A DNA stretch of 64,000 nt from the NCBI GenBank assembly GCA_940671915.1, contig CALNVZ010003435.1, forward strand, positions 9,893,435 to 9,957,434, written 5' to 3'. This document shows, piece after piece, positions 23,801 to 38,800 of this stretch. The stretch's first letter is position 1. The number at the start of each line of letters is the position of its first letter. The position numbers were made by a program, and so were the translations under genes. The notes beneath the pieces were generated by a model. That model saw nothing but the letters and a program-made list of their open reading frames with translations, was not told the DNA's origin and did not search any database. The DNA is from Paracentrotus lividus. Taxonomy: Eukaryota > Echinodermata > Echinoidea > Camarodonta > Echinidae.

Positions 23801-26800
23801 GAATTTGGATGAGTGTAGAATATATGTAGTCACGTATATGTACATGTATGATCTATCACATTGGGTTAACATTTATTGAGGGTACATGCTATTGCTTTTA
23901 GGAGAGGAAATGTGTTATTTATCCATTATTTTCATGTACTATGCCCCATAAAGTGTAGATAGATTGACCCAGTTAAGGGCCTGTCCCACAGAAGGGTGAT
24001 TCCATCGGGTTGGGGCAATTTTTGTGACATACCACAACTCCAAATCCATATCTTTTTCAAACCAGGCATATATATTCCAATAATGGCATGAGCAAAAAAA
24101 TAGGGTCCCATCCAGTATTATTTCTCAAAGACTATGGCATATTGCAATTTGACTCATGAAAATTTCTTGTCCATGTAAAAGCAATACGATGTCCCTTTAA
24201 TGGTGGTAGATTTTTGTAATGCCTGTTGCTTGAAATCCATAAGAGATTTCCAATTTTAATGTCTATTACTGAGAAAAGAGAGCAATTTTTCATTGACCGC
24301 TCAAAACCGAACCACATCTGAATTGATCTTCATGGTGAACTGCAAAAGTTGACACTTCCGTTACAGGGGACATTGCATGAAAAATTGCCTCAACCCCGTG
24401 GAATCACCCAGAAGGCGATCGTTGTGGCGATAACTTGTGCCTGTTAGAACCTGCCAGAATCGTGTCAGAATCGTAGGTTGCCGCAGGTCATATACGTATC
24501 TACGACTCTCTCGACGATGTGCTATGACAACGACTTGCTTCCACGCAAACAATAGACTAACAATAGCTTGTATCCGTGAATACAATAGCCTCGACCTTCG
24601 CGCATCTCGCGGCTCGACTTCTCTTGTCGCAGCTTAAAATCAACCAAAATATGAACTTGCGCACTGTGGCGATCCTTGCGACTGACACAGGCGATCAAAT
24701 GTTTTCTACCTGATGGCGGCCTGTCGCCTTTAGGTTTGTGATAGTCCTCTCAGTCGCGCATTGTAATTAGGGTCGTGAGTGATTTTTGAAAATTTCAAAA
24801 ATTAGCGGCGACTATACAGTATCTGAATGGGAGGCTGGTCCTGATTTTGGTGAAGGTAGGTGGCGACAAAGGCTGTAGCGGCTTAAATTTCACTGGCCGT
24901 TTTTTTCAGTGGTGTGTGCAATGTACGCTGTAGCACGGCAACCTACAACTGGCCGCCGTTCCGCTCTGCTAAACATGTTCTTTCTGGCGACAATCTACGA
25001 TAGCACCTTGTCGCGACGAGAGGAGACAGGCTACGGTCATTGACGTCAACCTAACTGACTCCGGCTATTGTTCAACTTGTTGAAAATCCAACAACAAATT
25101 GAATTTTGCTCCCTCTCTTTAGGCGATAGATGCGATAATTCACAATTTTAAAGGCGGTTGGACCTGCGAATGGTGGCGACAGGTAGTTCGTAGGTTGTCG
25201 CCACAACGATCACCTTCTGTGGGAGCGGCCCTTTAGACTGACCCAATATTGATTGAAACAAACAATTCAGCTCTTTCTGTAATCTCTTTCAGGTCCGCAC
25301 AGTACAAGGAATTATGTTTCACTGATGATCCAAGACAATAAAATGGTTCAAATATTATTTTCCCCCTAATAAAAGACTTTAATGAGCATTTATCAGAATA
25401 CATGTATTTTGCAATTTGCAAAAATCTGTGAGTTGTGAAAAAATATGGCATTATTATTGCAATTGTATAGCAATTATATGGCATTAATTAGCCATAAATG
25501 ACTGTGCACAGTGTTAAGTATAGAAATAGTAATTGAATGTAATCCTCATGTAGGCCTACATGTACATGTAGTCTGCAAACATAGGCTGTAAGTTGATGAT
25601 TAAAACTACAATTTGTACAGTTGTCCATTGAATTAAAGAGAAATCCCTGTTGTAGTCAGGAGATGGAATTGTGGAATTAAGTGTCATAGAGTGATTGGGA
25701 ATGGTTGCTTGAAATACTTGGAAAGATACTTTAAACTGATGTAAAGTTTTTGAAATATATTTATAAATTAATAAATATAACTATGAGATCGATTGAAGAG
25801 CAAAATACAACATTGACCTTATTACTAGATTCTTTCTAAAATATCACATATTTTGTTCTCACTTTTCCATAATTCTGTAGATGCACATTAAGACTCCAAA
25901 GCTGACACATGTTTGAAGCTTCAGTTGACTCTGACATTATATTGAGATAAAATGAAGTAACTTTGAAAAGAAGCAGGTCTTTTCTAAAGTTTTTGCTCAG
26001 TATTTTATTAAGACTCCGCTTAATCATCAGCTTTTGTTTGATTACACATAGGAGAAAAATGGGGCTTTGCGCTGGAAATAAAGCCTAAATCAGGCCCAAA
26101 ATTGTGTCATGTAAAACATGGTACAACCAGGGGATTGTATTAATTAGTGTAAAGTTTAGACAGTTCAGACCTGAAATAGAAATCTAGTACATGCTTCAAT
26201 GACCACCAAGTGTTTGCACAGGTCTGCAATTAATCCCCAGGAGAGACCAGGAAGAAGACTAAGTTGGTCAGTCCATATCTGTTTCAAGTTCAATATAAAG
26301 TCATGATGTCTCGCTATTCCAGGATGTGTGCTATCCTTTCCAAGTGCTTGACATCCATGCTAATATGAGCCAGTATGAGCCCATACAATGTAGTTTCACA
26401 TTCCATTGATGAGAGATGTTCCCATAACTTGAAACCTTTGACACTCTAACCCTAAACTTTGCCCTATTAAAGTTGAACCCTAATCTTAAACCTAAGTATA
26501 ATCCTAATCGTTGGGGAACCAGACTTTTCATTCGGGCAACCAGTTTGGAGGGAAATCAAATATTTGGTTGCCCTGTAGGGCAACTCCAAAAAAATGTTAG
26601 TGTTGAGTGCTGCCTGAACCCTAAACTTAGCCCTAATCCTATAATCCAAATCAAAGTCCTGATTCTGAGGTTCAAGGTTACATGTAGGTTGTCAAGAGTG
26701 TCCTTGATGAGGCAGTAGCTGGTTATCACTTGGTTTTCACCATGCTTCACCTGGGTCAAGTTTAGAAAATGTACATAGATGCATTGCCAAAGGTTGTTCT

Positions 26801-29800
26801 TGCTGCTGTAGAGTTTTGACTTCTGTAGATTGATGTTTTTTTATAGTTCAATGATCCACCTGATTGCATTACCTCCTAAATGTTGATAAATCTCTTACTG
26901 TTGATTCATTAATTGCTATCTTTTACAGGACACATTATTAGCTCAGCAGTGACTCACTCTTTAAACTAAATATACAAAATTATAAATAAAGCACTCATGT
27001 ATCATGTAAAAAGGCTTGAAGTTACATGTAGTACATACAGTCTGTGTTAAAAAAAATGGTACAGTCGAAAAAAAAAATATTTAGGTGTGAAATATTTTCA
27101 AATAATGTGTGTATGTGGTACCAAAATAAAGCCAAATAATTTTCCTTGCTGATGCGCTTTGTTATGTATAATTTGCTTTCGTAAAACAAAAGTTATGCTA
27201 ATTTTTATGCGACGAGGAACAAATCGAAATTGAGCACTTCATGGCCATTATGCTAAACCTATACACAAAGGCATGGGACGGCGTGCGAAAAATGAATTTT
27301 TCTTGATTGTAGAAAACTAGTCATATTTCAAAAATTACAACACCAAATGTGATGAAAAAATTGCAGGTGAAAGCCTGATCTTCCTGCTTTTTGAAAATAC
27401 CAAAAAAATTATAAATCTTCATACTATAAAAAAATGTTTTCCACTTGTACCATTTTATTTGACACAGACTGTACAGGCCAAATATTATGAAATCTGAAGC
27501 TCCCAAGTGTCCAAATTCAAATGGGGATCAAGACTAAAGAGATGAATTATTAATTATTTAGACCCCTATTTATTTGAAGCTCTGTTAAAGGCATGTTCAC
27601 TCTTCTTCCTGAAGCTGTGTCTGTTCAGAAACCGGTTTAAATACCAGGTTTGAATCAGATTTCAAGCTCATGTACAGCACATGTATGAGCAAAGAGATAC
27701 CTTTACCGGCTATATATCCTTGATAAGAGGGCAAGTCCACGCTATTTGTTCCCAAGGTGGTGATTTTTCGACTTGTTGACCATTTTTGTGTCCAGTGTGT
27801 CAGTGCGTTTGTAAAGGTATACATAATGTGTCATATATCACCATAAAGGGTATGAACTGAACTTATGCAAATGATGTCAAAAAGTCATTTTAAGTCTCAC
27901 AAAAGTTACTGAGCTGATGTAAAATCATGCATTTTTATTACTCACCCTCCCACCTTCAGAAATAAAACAAAATAAGTGTTTTTTACATTTGCGCTTTGTA
28001 TTATGTTTCAAGAATATACCTAAGGATTGAGCTTTTATTTAAGATTTTTCAAAAAGGCCCTATTTTTGGCTCTGAACGTCCCGTTTGTACCGCGCAAAAT
28101 AGCATGGACTTGCCCAAAAAAGCATTTACAAGGTTCACCATTGACAAGACTTTGGAGATTTAATGACTTTGTTTGATGTGCACAGACTTATCAATGAGAA
28201 CCACCGTTGCCCCTCATGTACAGTTGTACTGATGACATTTAATTTGACGTCATTGTAGCTCCCTACAGATGGAACAAAAGAGTTTGGTGTGAATTGGGTT
28301 GAGAGCTGTATTAATTTGCTGACTTGATGAGACATCTTGATGAGACCATGGATATTTAATGACTTAAATGTTTTGATGACATCTTAACCAGCTATTAGTG
28401 TGGCCATTAAGAACCAGCATCATTCCCCAACCACACTTAAGCTATCCTCTTTATGACGTCTTATAAATCACCCTATTCCTAATGGTTTCGTGTGAATGGG
28501 GCCAAATGCTCTATTAACCGACTTGATGAGACCATGGAGATTTAATGACTTTGTCTGATATGATAACGTCTTAACCAGCTATGAAGTTAGTCTGCAAGCA
28601 CAGACTTCAATTTGTCACTTAAACAAACTATAGGCCTACCATGTCCAGGATAGAGATTACCACTGTTGGCGAGAGTAAAAGATAGAGAAATGCGCATTCC
28701 CCATTTGGGCCGAATTTTATGTCTAAAGTTCTTGAGAGCTTTGGAGATTTGTGTCCAGCTTACAAATTACAAGAAACAAGACATGCAACTCATCCCTCAT
28801 GCATAATACATGTATCCTACTAGCCATGCTCTTAGGTGTTGTTTATCTTGTAATTTGAGCCCTTCTTTCTTGGACATGATGCTATACTTCCTCCATAGCC
28901 GTACAAGATTTCCAAAGGTGTAAACTTATCACTTTTTGTTCCTCAAATTAGCACCAATTATATTTTTATTTAACTATTAATTATTATTAATACTAAAGTG
29001 ACCCTTAGTTCAGGAAAATTACCAAATGCATTGAAAAAAAATGCTTATTTGTAGTTGAAATGGTGATTTTATATTTTTCTTTGCATTGTCAATTTAGAGA
29101 TTTCAATGATTATTGCCCTTTTGGCTCTTTGCAGAATATACATGCATGTACAAATATACCTTACATACAATGTATAAACTTATGTGGCTATTGTTAGGAA
29201 GATGTTGTGTTTCAATATGAAAGCAACTGCATACCTTTGAAAGTTAACCTTACATTTGCGTAACGTTCTGGTTTTTTTTTTTCAAATTGTATATAATTTG
29301 ATTGTGCACACTCCACTGAGTGCATCATTGAAATAATGTTTGCCCAATGGCCATGTGTGCACTTTCAAGTTCTACTATTTACATTCACTGAAGTGTGTGC
29401 AAATCTGGTAGAATCTATTAAATATGGAAATAGGAACTTGGCCAGAGAATGTTTCAAACCCTCAACAACTCTGGTTTCATGACCTTTCATCAGGAATGGA
29501 AGAAAATATAATTTCTGAGTGTCATGTTTCTGTTGTTTTTATAAATAGAACCTGTTTTCATGGCCTGTGTTGAAAGCATGCCATACTTTACGATTTACAA
29601 GACTGGTCACCATCTTGCCACTCATCAGATAAATCAAGAGGAAATTTAGAAAATGGAGATCAAGGAGGGAAAGTGCTGTAGGAGGAATAAACCACGTTTA
29701 CACTTTGACTTGGCTCGCGGGTTCGACACAGCAATTTTATGTCATGTAAACGGGATCAGTGTGATCCGCGACCCTGGTTCGACACGCCTTCTTTGCTCCG

Positions 29801-32800
29801 CTAAAATCGTAGGTTTCGATCCGGGAGGCGGGTTCGACATGGCAATTTTTCTGTGTGCAAACCGAAAGCCGTGTCAAAGTCGATGACCTTGAGGTCAGAT
29901 TTGGAATTTGGCTATACATCACAATACACATTAATGTCGTCCCTTTACTTCCGGGTCATGATCTGGGAGCCGTGTTGAACTCGCCTTTTTTGTTGTGTAT
30001 AAACACGATCATAGGTTCACTCGTTGCAGTGTCGAACCCTTCCTAAGGATTCGACATGAGAGCCGAGTCGTAATGTAAACGTGGTATTAGAAAGAGTCGG
30101 GAGCAAAATATTCTGGATTTTCTATAGACGAGTAATTGATAAAGTAGGATTTCCACATTCACCTCTCATATATATAGGTATGAAGCAGGCGGTGGGGGGG
30201 GGGGGATGGCCATCCCACCCCAACATTTATTGAAAAATGATAGAAAAGGATTTCTTAGCCCTTGGAATAACTCATACAATTATTTATTTTGTTTTGCCTG
30301 TTCTTGTTACAATATTTTCTGGGAGCTATCTGTGGTGCTGCCCCTCCCCCCCCCCACAAAATACAAGATCTAAATCTAGCAATAATTTTATAATGTCAAT
30401 CACTCTCGATTCCAACCGATTTGGAGGGTGAATAATGAGGTGGGGGAGGGGAATAAAAAAGTAAAAAGTATGATTATACCCTCAATTTCAAGTTTAGTTT
30501 TTTGTAAGGAAATGTTCTCTGATATTTGCACATCTGCTTGAAGAAAATTCCTTTCCTTAGCAATCAAACAACATATAAGAAACAAACACATCAATAATAG
30601 ATAAGAGGGGAAAAGATTTAAAAAAAAAGGGGAATTGCTTAAAAAGGATTTTGACATGGAAATGTGTATTTAATTTGAGATATTGCACTATCAGACAGTC
30701 GAAATGCAATCAATATGTTGACTCAGCTTACATTCATTGCCTGTCTCAAACAATTAACAGATTAGATTTGAGAAGTTTGATCAGCTGTGAAAATGACAGA
30801 CATAATGGATTACATTTTAATAATTACTAATGCCCATTTACCTAATGAAAATTCATGAGTACCCCACTGTACATGTATTGTACATTGTAATGTTTCAGCC
30901 ATACTGTACCAAGATACATTGTAGGCTTATATACTCATTTTGTTGTTGTGAAATATTTTTAATATAATTGAAAATATAGCCAATTTCCATAGTCAGTTAT
31001 ACAAAGCATTTCAGGAAAGGTACATTGGTTACATTTTTGTACCCCTGATTCCTAAAGATAATAGCATATTTATAATTGTAACTACATGAATCACATACAA
31101 TGCCAGTGAATGTAACCAACTGCAATTGTGTAAAATGGTGTTGTTCAGTGATGCATGACACTGAAACATACCAAAGGTGTTCACAAAGGCACAATATTGC
31201 TCCCGACAATATGAATTCTATTGCGGATAAATATGATGCTGTCCACATTGTTTGGTCTACCTTGGTATCCTTTTTTATATGCTCCGAAGAATTGCATGTT
31301 CATGTACTATATATTTTTGCGGTGGTTTTATATTCGCGAATAAATGCACTCGAGAATTTCCCAAACTTGTACAAAATCGCAAAAATATATGTACGTGGAA
31401 GTATTGGCTTAAATAAAGTAAAATGTAATTCAGAAGATATGGAAATACATTTGAGAAAGAACTTTTATTTCTAATGGAACGTTTAGAATCCCCTTCATTC
31501 GAACCATCAATTTACTTCACTCCTAATATACATTTATGCACAAGGGCATGAATAAAGCATGCGTACATCCTGTTTATCTCCTAGGGGTATATATAAGAAA
31601 TTGGCTTTGCCATATAGGCAGCAGGAATAACCTACTTACATTTGAATCAAACATATTTTATGAGCAAGTACTGCTTTTTGGTTGCAAAATGAAATTGCCT
31701 GATTAATCATTTATATGAAGCAGCTCTACTGTAAGAAATTAATATTTGCGCCTTACAAGTAGTACTATTTTTGTCATGTAGATTGTACATGTATATTTAC
31801 ATTTTTTGCTTAGAGCAAAAAGGGTAATTTACTTGAATAATTCATCGAGTGGACGTCCTTGCTGAAAGCATAGGACATATAGCTGACCGATTGTAATCTG
31901 AAATTGGTTTAAATGAGTATGGGAAAGTTGACATATTTTCCTTTACTAATAATGAATCAGGTGGATTTATGTTGCCTTAAATGGGCGCTGCAAGCTAAAT
32001 TGGTGGGTTAGGTTTAGCCTTGAGCAAAAATATACCAAATTAAAGTCTGTATCTAGATATGTTTGCTGCACATATATGTAGGTGTAATTCAATTGTTCAG
32101 ATTTCTGGCATCGCAATTGCATTTTTAAAAACCATTTATGACAATTGCCCATATTTTGTGGGATTAAAAAAAAAAAAATTCTGAGCTTATTAGCATTTTC
32201 AGCAGAGAAAGAAAAACATTTCTCCACATGTATAATGTGTCCTTGATGTGTTGAATAAGGAAATCAAAAGTGGAATTCCCACAAATGTAAGAATTGAAAT
32301 CTTTAGATTGGCAATGTTGAATATCTGTTTTGCTATACAAATTGGTGATAAAAATAATTTAAACATAATGAATGTAGTTAATGTCCTTGTTGATAGATTT
32401 TAGACTCATTAACTTTTTGTTTGAAAGTATAGCATAGAAATAAAAGAAAAATATCAGTGTTTCAGTGTTCTTTTGAAAAGCTGATCAAATAGCCCTAAAT
32501 GACATGTACATGTATGTAGTTCTTGCGCTGAATGAGAAACTGAAACTCTGGCTAAATGAAAAGGTTTTAATTATAGAATGACGCTATTCAATATTCCAAT
32601 ATCTCAAACCCCTCCTTGAGATATAGTGTTAATCCATCATCTACAGGAATTGGGTGGTCCCTGCACTGAATCTATGGGAAAAAGAACAATTTAGGAGTCA
32701 ATTGGTTAATGCACATCTGCTTCAGAATAGATGACATGTTTTTCTTTTTTATTAATTTTTTATTTTTTTTATTGTTTAAAGAGTTTCACAATCTATGCCT

Positions 32801-35800
32801 TGCATACCAGGACTGACCATCTCCTTCATTCTTTATTCTTTAAACAAATTTTCACTGTTTAATGTAAACTTTGACTATATCTTGTTTATCTTAAAGTGAA
32901 TTTCATGCTAAAGTAATTTCTGTCCCTGGTGTTTCAATGATTAGTTTGAATTTGTTTTTATAAAAAAAAGAAGAGCTAATTTCATAAAAGAGAAGAAACA
33001 TTATATAATTGTTTTATTAATTATTGTTCTCTTATTTCTATTTCTTTTCAGGGAGACAATGATATATCAGCAGATTGCAACCATGTGAGTATCTCTCATT
33101 TCCTTTTATGATATCTAGAACCATAAGAAGAATAACAAAGAATTAGTATTTTATACTAATTCAGCAGTATGTTATAAAGTATTTTTTAATCTTTATTTTT
33201 ATCCAAAAGGCTGAACATTAACCCATTCAAAACTTGATGTACATGTAAGCTAGGGATTATTAGGGCTTAAATCAATTATATGTAGTATCAAATACGCACA
33301 TTAGCCCGCAATTACGAACACAACATTATATGAGTCACAACTTTCATCAGTGACGTGGAAGATAAGTGGAGACTACATTGCATTGTATTGCATTAGTTTG
33401 TTATCAAAATAGCAAAATTTGCTTATAAGTACTGCAAGACTTTAAATGTATACATTCAGTCATTGGAGCCAACAAAGGACAAAAATTATTAAAGGGTTGC
33501 CCCAATCAACATTAAAAAAAATATGATATGTGATGCAAAATTATTTATCATTATAGTGGCCATTCTCACATACATTTTGTAAGCTATGATTAAGTATCAA
33601 TTTATAATTTGGAAAACAGCCAAATCAATTGCTGATAGATTAAAAGTGAACAGCTCGAGTCGGCATGCACCAATTTATGTGCATAGTTCCATTAAGTGTT
33701 GAAATCCACATATTTTTTTTAAGGTCATGGAAACATACTGTACTGTATAATCTATTGATAATGGGTGGGGTATCGTGTAGAAATATTGGTAGTGTTTTCA
33801 GTGGTGTGGTTGTAGGCATGAATGGTTCATTAAAAAAAAATGCCATGCTGATATCTCAAAAGACTACATTGTCCAAGAAATTTCATCAACTGGGTACTTA
33901 TTTTTTCAAGGAGACATACATAATGTATATTAATTATGGAACTTAGGGGCCGGGAGGGGGTGTAAAACCTTTTCAACTTGTGAGTGTGGTTGTAGGCATG
34001 ACAAGGTGGATTCACACCTGCCCGATCTGGAAAAGTTCCCGTAATCTCTGATGGGGTATTCTTACCCCGATCACAAACTACGTGTAATTTTGCAAGTGTG
34101 AAACCAAACTACGAGTAATTTTCCCTAAGATAAATTCCCGTAAATTAGTAGGTACTTCGTCGAAACTACGCGTAGTATCGCCAAGGTCGTGGGAACTTTT
34201 GTAGTGTGAACATAAATTACAGGAACTTTCTATTCCCCCTTTCTTTTTCTTATGTATTTCTTTGTTTTTCCTTCTTTCTTCTAGTTCCTTATGTATTTCT
34301 TTGTTTTTCCTTCTTACTTGTTTTTCCTTCTTTCTTCTCTTACCTTATGTATTTCTTTGTTTTTCTTTCTTTCTTCTCTATCCTTATGTATTTCTTTGTT
34401 TTTCCTTCTTTCTTCTCTTTCCTTAAATGTATGTTGCTTTGTTTTTCCTTCTTTCTTTTCGTTCCTTATGCATTTCTTTGTTTTTCCTATTTCTTCCCTT
34501 GTTTATAATTTCTTGTATTTTCCCTGGAAAAAGACGGTTAGGGCAGGTGTGAACACAAAACACAATTTACGGGTATTTTGGTGATTGAAACAGTTCTCGT
34601 AAATTACGAGAATTTTTTCCTGATCGGGTAGGTGTGAATCCACCTACAGGTTCTTTTCAAAGGATTCCAATTTGATCTCTTGACACAAAACATGTATTCA
34701 TTCATATATAAATATGTTTGTGAAATCGTATTGCTTTGCTAAATGGATGATGTGTTTATTGTGTTCACACCCACATGCACTATTTGCATGTAAGTTTCAT
34801 ACTTATGTAGTTGTACAATTTTTGTAGAAACTTTTAAACCTGTTTCTTTGTCCTCATTCTTCAGAAGAACTTATAGATTAATTTCAAAAAACAAAATGAC
34901 CACTATTTAATTTCCAAATTAGGTCCGTGTTACTGCTTTCTACCGATTTGATCATGAGTGTGTAGGATTCAATATGTTTTTGTATTTTAAAGCCTTTATT
35001 TTCATGATCTATGATATGATTGTTTCATGTTCGTTTTGATCCAGTACCTGTGGAATTACAAAAGGAATCTTACTATGGATTATCGCTTTGATAACGCTGC
35101 AGCCGAGGTTTGCAGAGAAGACATGGCTAAGGTAAGATAAAATGTTAAAAACAGTTTGGGATTTGATTTAGATGCAAGAAATAATGTTTGACATGTGTGT
35201 ATGTTAAACTTCTTTTTTAATGTGTAATTTGAAATATATTGTACACTTCTTGAAAAGGGTAATTACACTGTTAATTTTTCATTTTAGAATAGTATATGTA
35301 TTCCTGCACATTGGAAAATACCTTCTGAAGTCTTGAAAAACAATAAAATTGTCTAATTCTATGCATGATGGTTTTAGTATGACTGTTTTTACATTTAGAA
35401 AACATACTCTATAAAACTATAGTATCAGCTAATAAAATTGTAATTATGTTTTTTATGATTAGAAAAATATCTTCTAAACTTAAACATGATAATATTTAAT
35501 TTTGTTTTTCTTGAAAACAAACAGTTTGCAGAATGCAAGGATCTTGTGAGCGGTAAAGGTCAGGTCCTTCCCTGTCTCCTGGATAGGTTAGAGGAAATTG
35601 GCAACGATCAGTGTACCCAGTACCTCAACCGAATGAAGATGATTATCTTTAGTGATTACAGGCTCATCGCAGGATTCTTTGACTCCTGCAGTGAGGACAT
35701 TCAGAAGTACAAATGCGGCGTTGTCAATGAAGATGGGACGGTTCCACCGGGCAAGGTATAGTATACAAATAGAGAGTGTCTTGAGAGGTTATGGTCTAAA

Positions 35801-38800
35801 TTTGTGTGATTGAGGTGAATGCAACATTGATACTATTTACTAATTGACGCATCCTTAATGGGAATAGAACTTTTGTATTGACCGAGACACCACAATTTAT
35901 TTATTTCAAATAGAGAATGTTTCATTGTTTTACTAATTTTTATATTTAAATAAGAAGTGATAAATGATCTTATATTGATTATTTAAGCCAAAACCTACAG
36001 GTAGCGAAAAGGGAAATAATGAAAATAACATGTACTTAAACTCCTTTAGAAAAGAAAATGCTTGTTACCAATTCATCGACGATGATATTTCCTAGATGTT
36101 GACTCATATGATGTGAGATTAGATGTAAGAATAGTGCCATCTCAAAATCAAAAACAACAACAAAACAACATACAAAATCAGACAGCTAGAAAAGCTTTCA
36201 TCATACAAAACTCCTTGAAAGTTTGTGTTACCTGATATGAAACTACATGTACTCATAGGTAATTAGCACCTTGCCCTTTCAGGGAAACTGGTTATTATTG
36301 AAACATAGGATTATTTAATGAGAAATATTAGCTTTCATGGTCGACCCATGGACTTGACTAAGACCTGACTGAGATCTACGTCCTACTTAATTTCCCCACC
36401 TATATAGTCTTAGTATTGGTCGTAAGAGAGCACTGTAAAGTAAAAATGACTGTAGTCAGTGTCATTGATGTGGTGTGATACCAATTATATCTATGTGGAA
36501 GTTATAAAGAGTGATTGTCAATATCATGTGAAGTATTATGAACTTTTGCAAGTTTACTCAAGCTATTTGTATTGCTATTCTCTCCAGCACACTCATTCTA
36601 TGTGATATGAACATTTTTCTTAAATATGTTCATGTCGTGTACAGGTGCATGACACTGTTTGTTAAAAATAAAAGATGTTCATTCAATAATAAATGTTTAA
36701 TGAGTAGGCTTTTTTTTTACATTTTTAGGCCTCCATTCCAGATGCAATTGTGCACGTTTTGTTTCGTATGTTAGGGAAAATATTGATTTTTTTTATGTTA
36801 ATAGAGAATTTATTTTTTCCCCCTCTTTTAAAAACCACTTTGCAAGCTTTTCATATGAAAATTAGGATTATTGTTCTGTTAGAAAAAAAACAACTATTGT
36901 TAAATGTGTATCTCTGTATAGCCTGTTAGAATGTTCTCAGCTTGGGAATATATGCTTCAAATCTCCCAAGAGATTTCACAGTTTTAAAGGGGAAGTTCAC
37001 CCTGGAATTTTATTGGTGTTAAAAAAATGCAGAAAAATAAAAGAAAAATATTAGTAAAAGTTTGAAGAAAATCGACCAAAAAATAGCAAAGTTATGAATA
37101 TGTAAAGTTTTGATTCTGTGACGTTACGTGCGAACAGCTCTCCCATGTGTTGTGAATGTAAATTCTATAAATTTGTCTTTTTTTCATGGTTCTTGATAAA
37201 GAAATGGGTCAATTTGATAAAGGCATGTATATGAACGTATGTTTGATGATATATCGACCGCACAGATGACATAATTAATTTTCTTTTGAAAAAATACACT
37301 TTATGGAATTTACACTACATAACACAGGAGAATTGCTCGCACGTGACGTCACAGAATCAAAACTTTGAATATTCATAACTTCATTATTTGTTGGTCGATT
37401 TTCTCCAAACCTTCACTGATATTTTTCTTTTATTTTTCTGCATTTTCTAAAACCAATTTAAACCCAGGGTGAACTTCCCCTTTAAAAGTGTGAAATCTGT
37501 TGGGAGATTTGAAGCATATATTCCCAAGCTGAGAACATTCTAACAGGCTATACAGAGATACACATAACAATAGTTTGTTTTTTTCTAACAGAACAATAAT
37601 CCTAATTTTCATATGAAAAGCTTGCAAAGTGGTTTTTAAAAAAAGGGGGAAAATAAATTCTGTATTGACATAAAATAAATCAATATTTTCCCTAACACAG
37701 GAAACAATGCATGCACAATTGCATCTGGAATAAAGGCCTTAAAAAAGACTTATTATGGTTTATTTCCTGGTTTAGTTCAAGCTATAATCTTTTATAAGCC
37801 CTGACCACTTAACAACAATCACTTAAAGTTCTTGCAGGTACTTTTATGGCATCCCTGTAGGCAAAACATTTGAAGGATTTAAAGGTGTAATCCCAGGATA
37901 ACATGGATTATAAATGATTACATAGAAAGGTGCTTGTAGATTAATATAGTCTGGAGCAGACTGTCGATGTGTACCAAGCAATGAATTGGAAGCTTAGTTC
38001 ACATTGTACAGTGACATTTTCATGGGATGATAGAGTTACAATCCCATTTTCAAATACTTTGCAGCTCTTTTGTTCTCTTGTAATAGGGGTCTTGACTTAT
38101 CTTGGACTCCATACATATATGTGTACTCAAGTGCATGCCAACAGGACTAGAGAACTTTGTTCTTAATGGATCACCAAAAATCATAATAATCATCATTGTT
38201 TAAATGGTCCATGGCACTCCCTACCCCCNNNNNNNNNNNNNNNNNNNNNNNNNNNNNNNNNNNNNNNNNNNNNNNNNNNNNNNNNNNNNNNNNNNNNNNN
38301 NNNNNNNNNNNNNNNNNNNNNNNNNNNNNNNNNNNNNNNNNNNNNNNNNNNNNNNNNNNNNNNNNNNNNNNNNNNNNNNNNNNNNNNNNNNNNNNNNNNN
38401 NNNNNNNNNNNNNNNNNNNNNNNNNNNNNNNNNNNNNNNNNNNNNNNNNNNNNNNNNNNNNNNNNNNNNNNNNNNNNNNNNNNNNNNNNNNNNNNNNNNN
38501 NNNNNNNNNNNNNNNNNNNNNNNNNNNNNNNNNNNNNNNNNNNNNNNNNNNNNNNNNNNNNNNNNNNNNNNNNNNNNNNNNNNNNNNNNNNNNNNNNNNN
38601 NNNNNNNNNNNNNNNNNNNNNNNNNNNNNNNNNNNNNNNNNNNNNNNNNNNNNNNNNNNNNNNNNNNNNNNNNNNNNNNNNNNNNNNNNNNNNNNNNNNN
38701 NNNNNNNNNNNNNNNNNNNNNNNNNNNNNNNNNNNTCTTTGCCTGTTGTTTCATCCTGTCAGATCTTTTGATTCGTCACCTTTAATACTCTTTTCCCTTT

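Larger units (their letters stand above)
17292..33051. other. GLG1 intron 1 (15.8 kb)
   Basis: No exon or host gene recognised in either strand. It contains a T homopolymer, at least eight inverted-repeat elements listed separately, a ~190-bp tandem repeat, two small C/G-rich homopolymer spots (30188-30204, 30342-30356), and many scattered TACATGTA palindromes. The stretches 19000-20560, 21010-23970, 25240-26500, 28600-29680 and 30100-33000 show nothing beyond AT-rich sequence and small palindromes; 31300-31390 looks like an old dispersed repeat (TATTCGCGAATAAATG). Regulatory DNA could lie here but cannot be named from sequence. Confidence 0.6.

Noticed and set aside
26440-26645. Possible interstitial telomere
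   Set aside because: The CCCTAA-like pieces are degenerate, dispersed and next to a mobile-element fragment, with no continuous array.
34206-34584. Phe/Leu/Ser-rich open frames
   Set aside because: They translate a T-rich tandem repeat inside an inverted-repeat element.
38196-38785. Open frames of about 190 codons
   Set aside because: They consist of unknown residues across the N gap.
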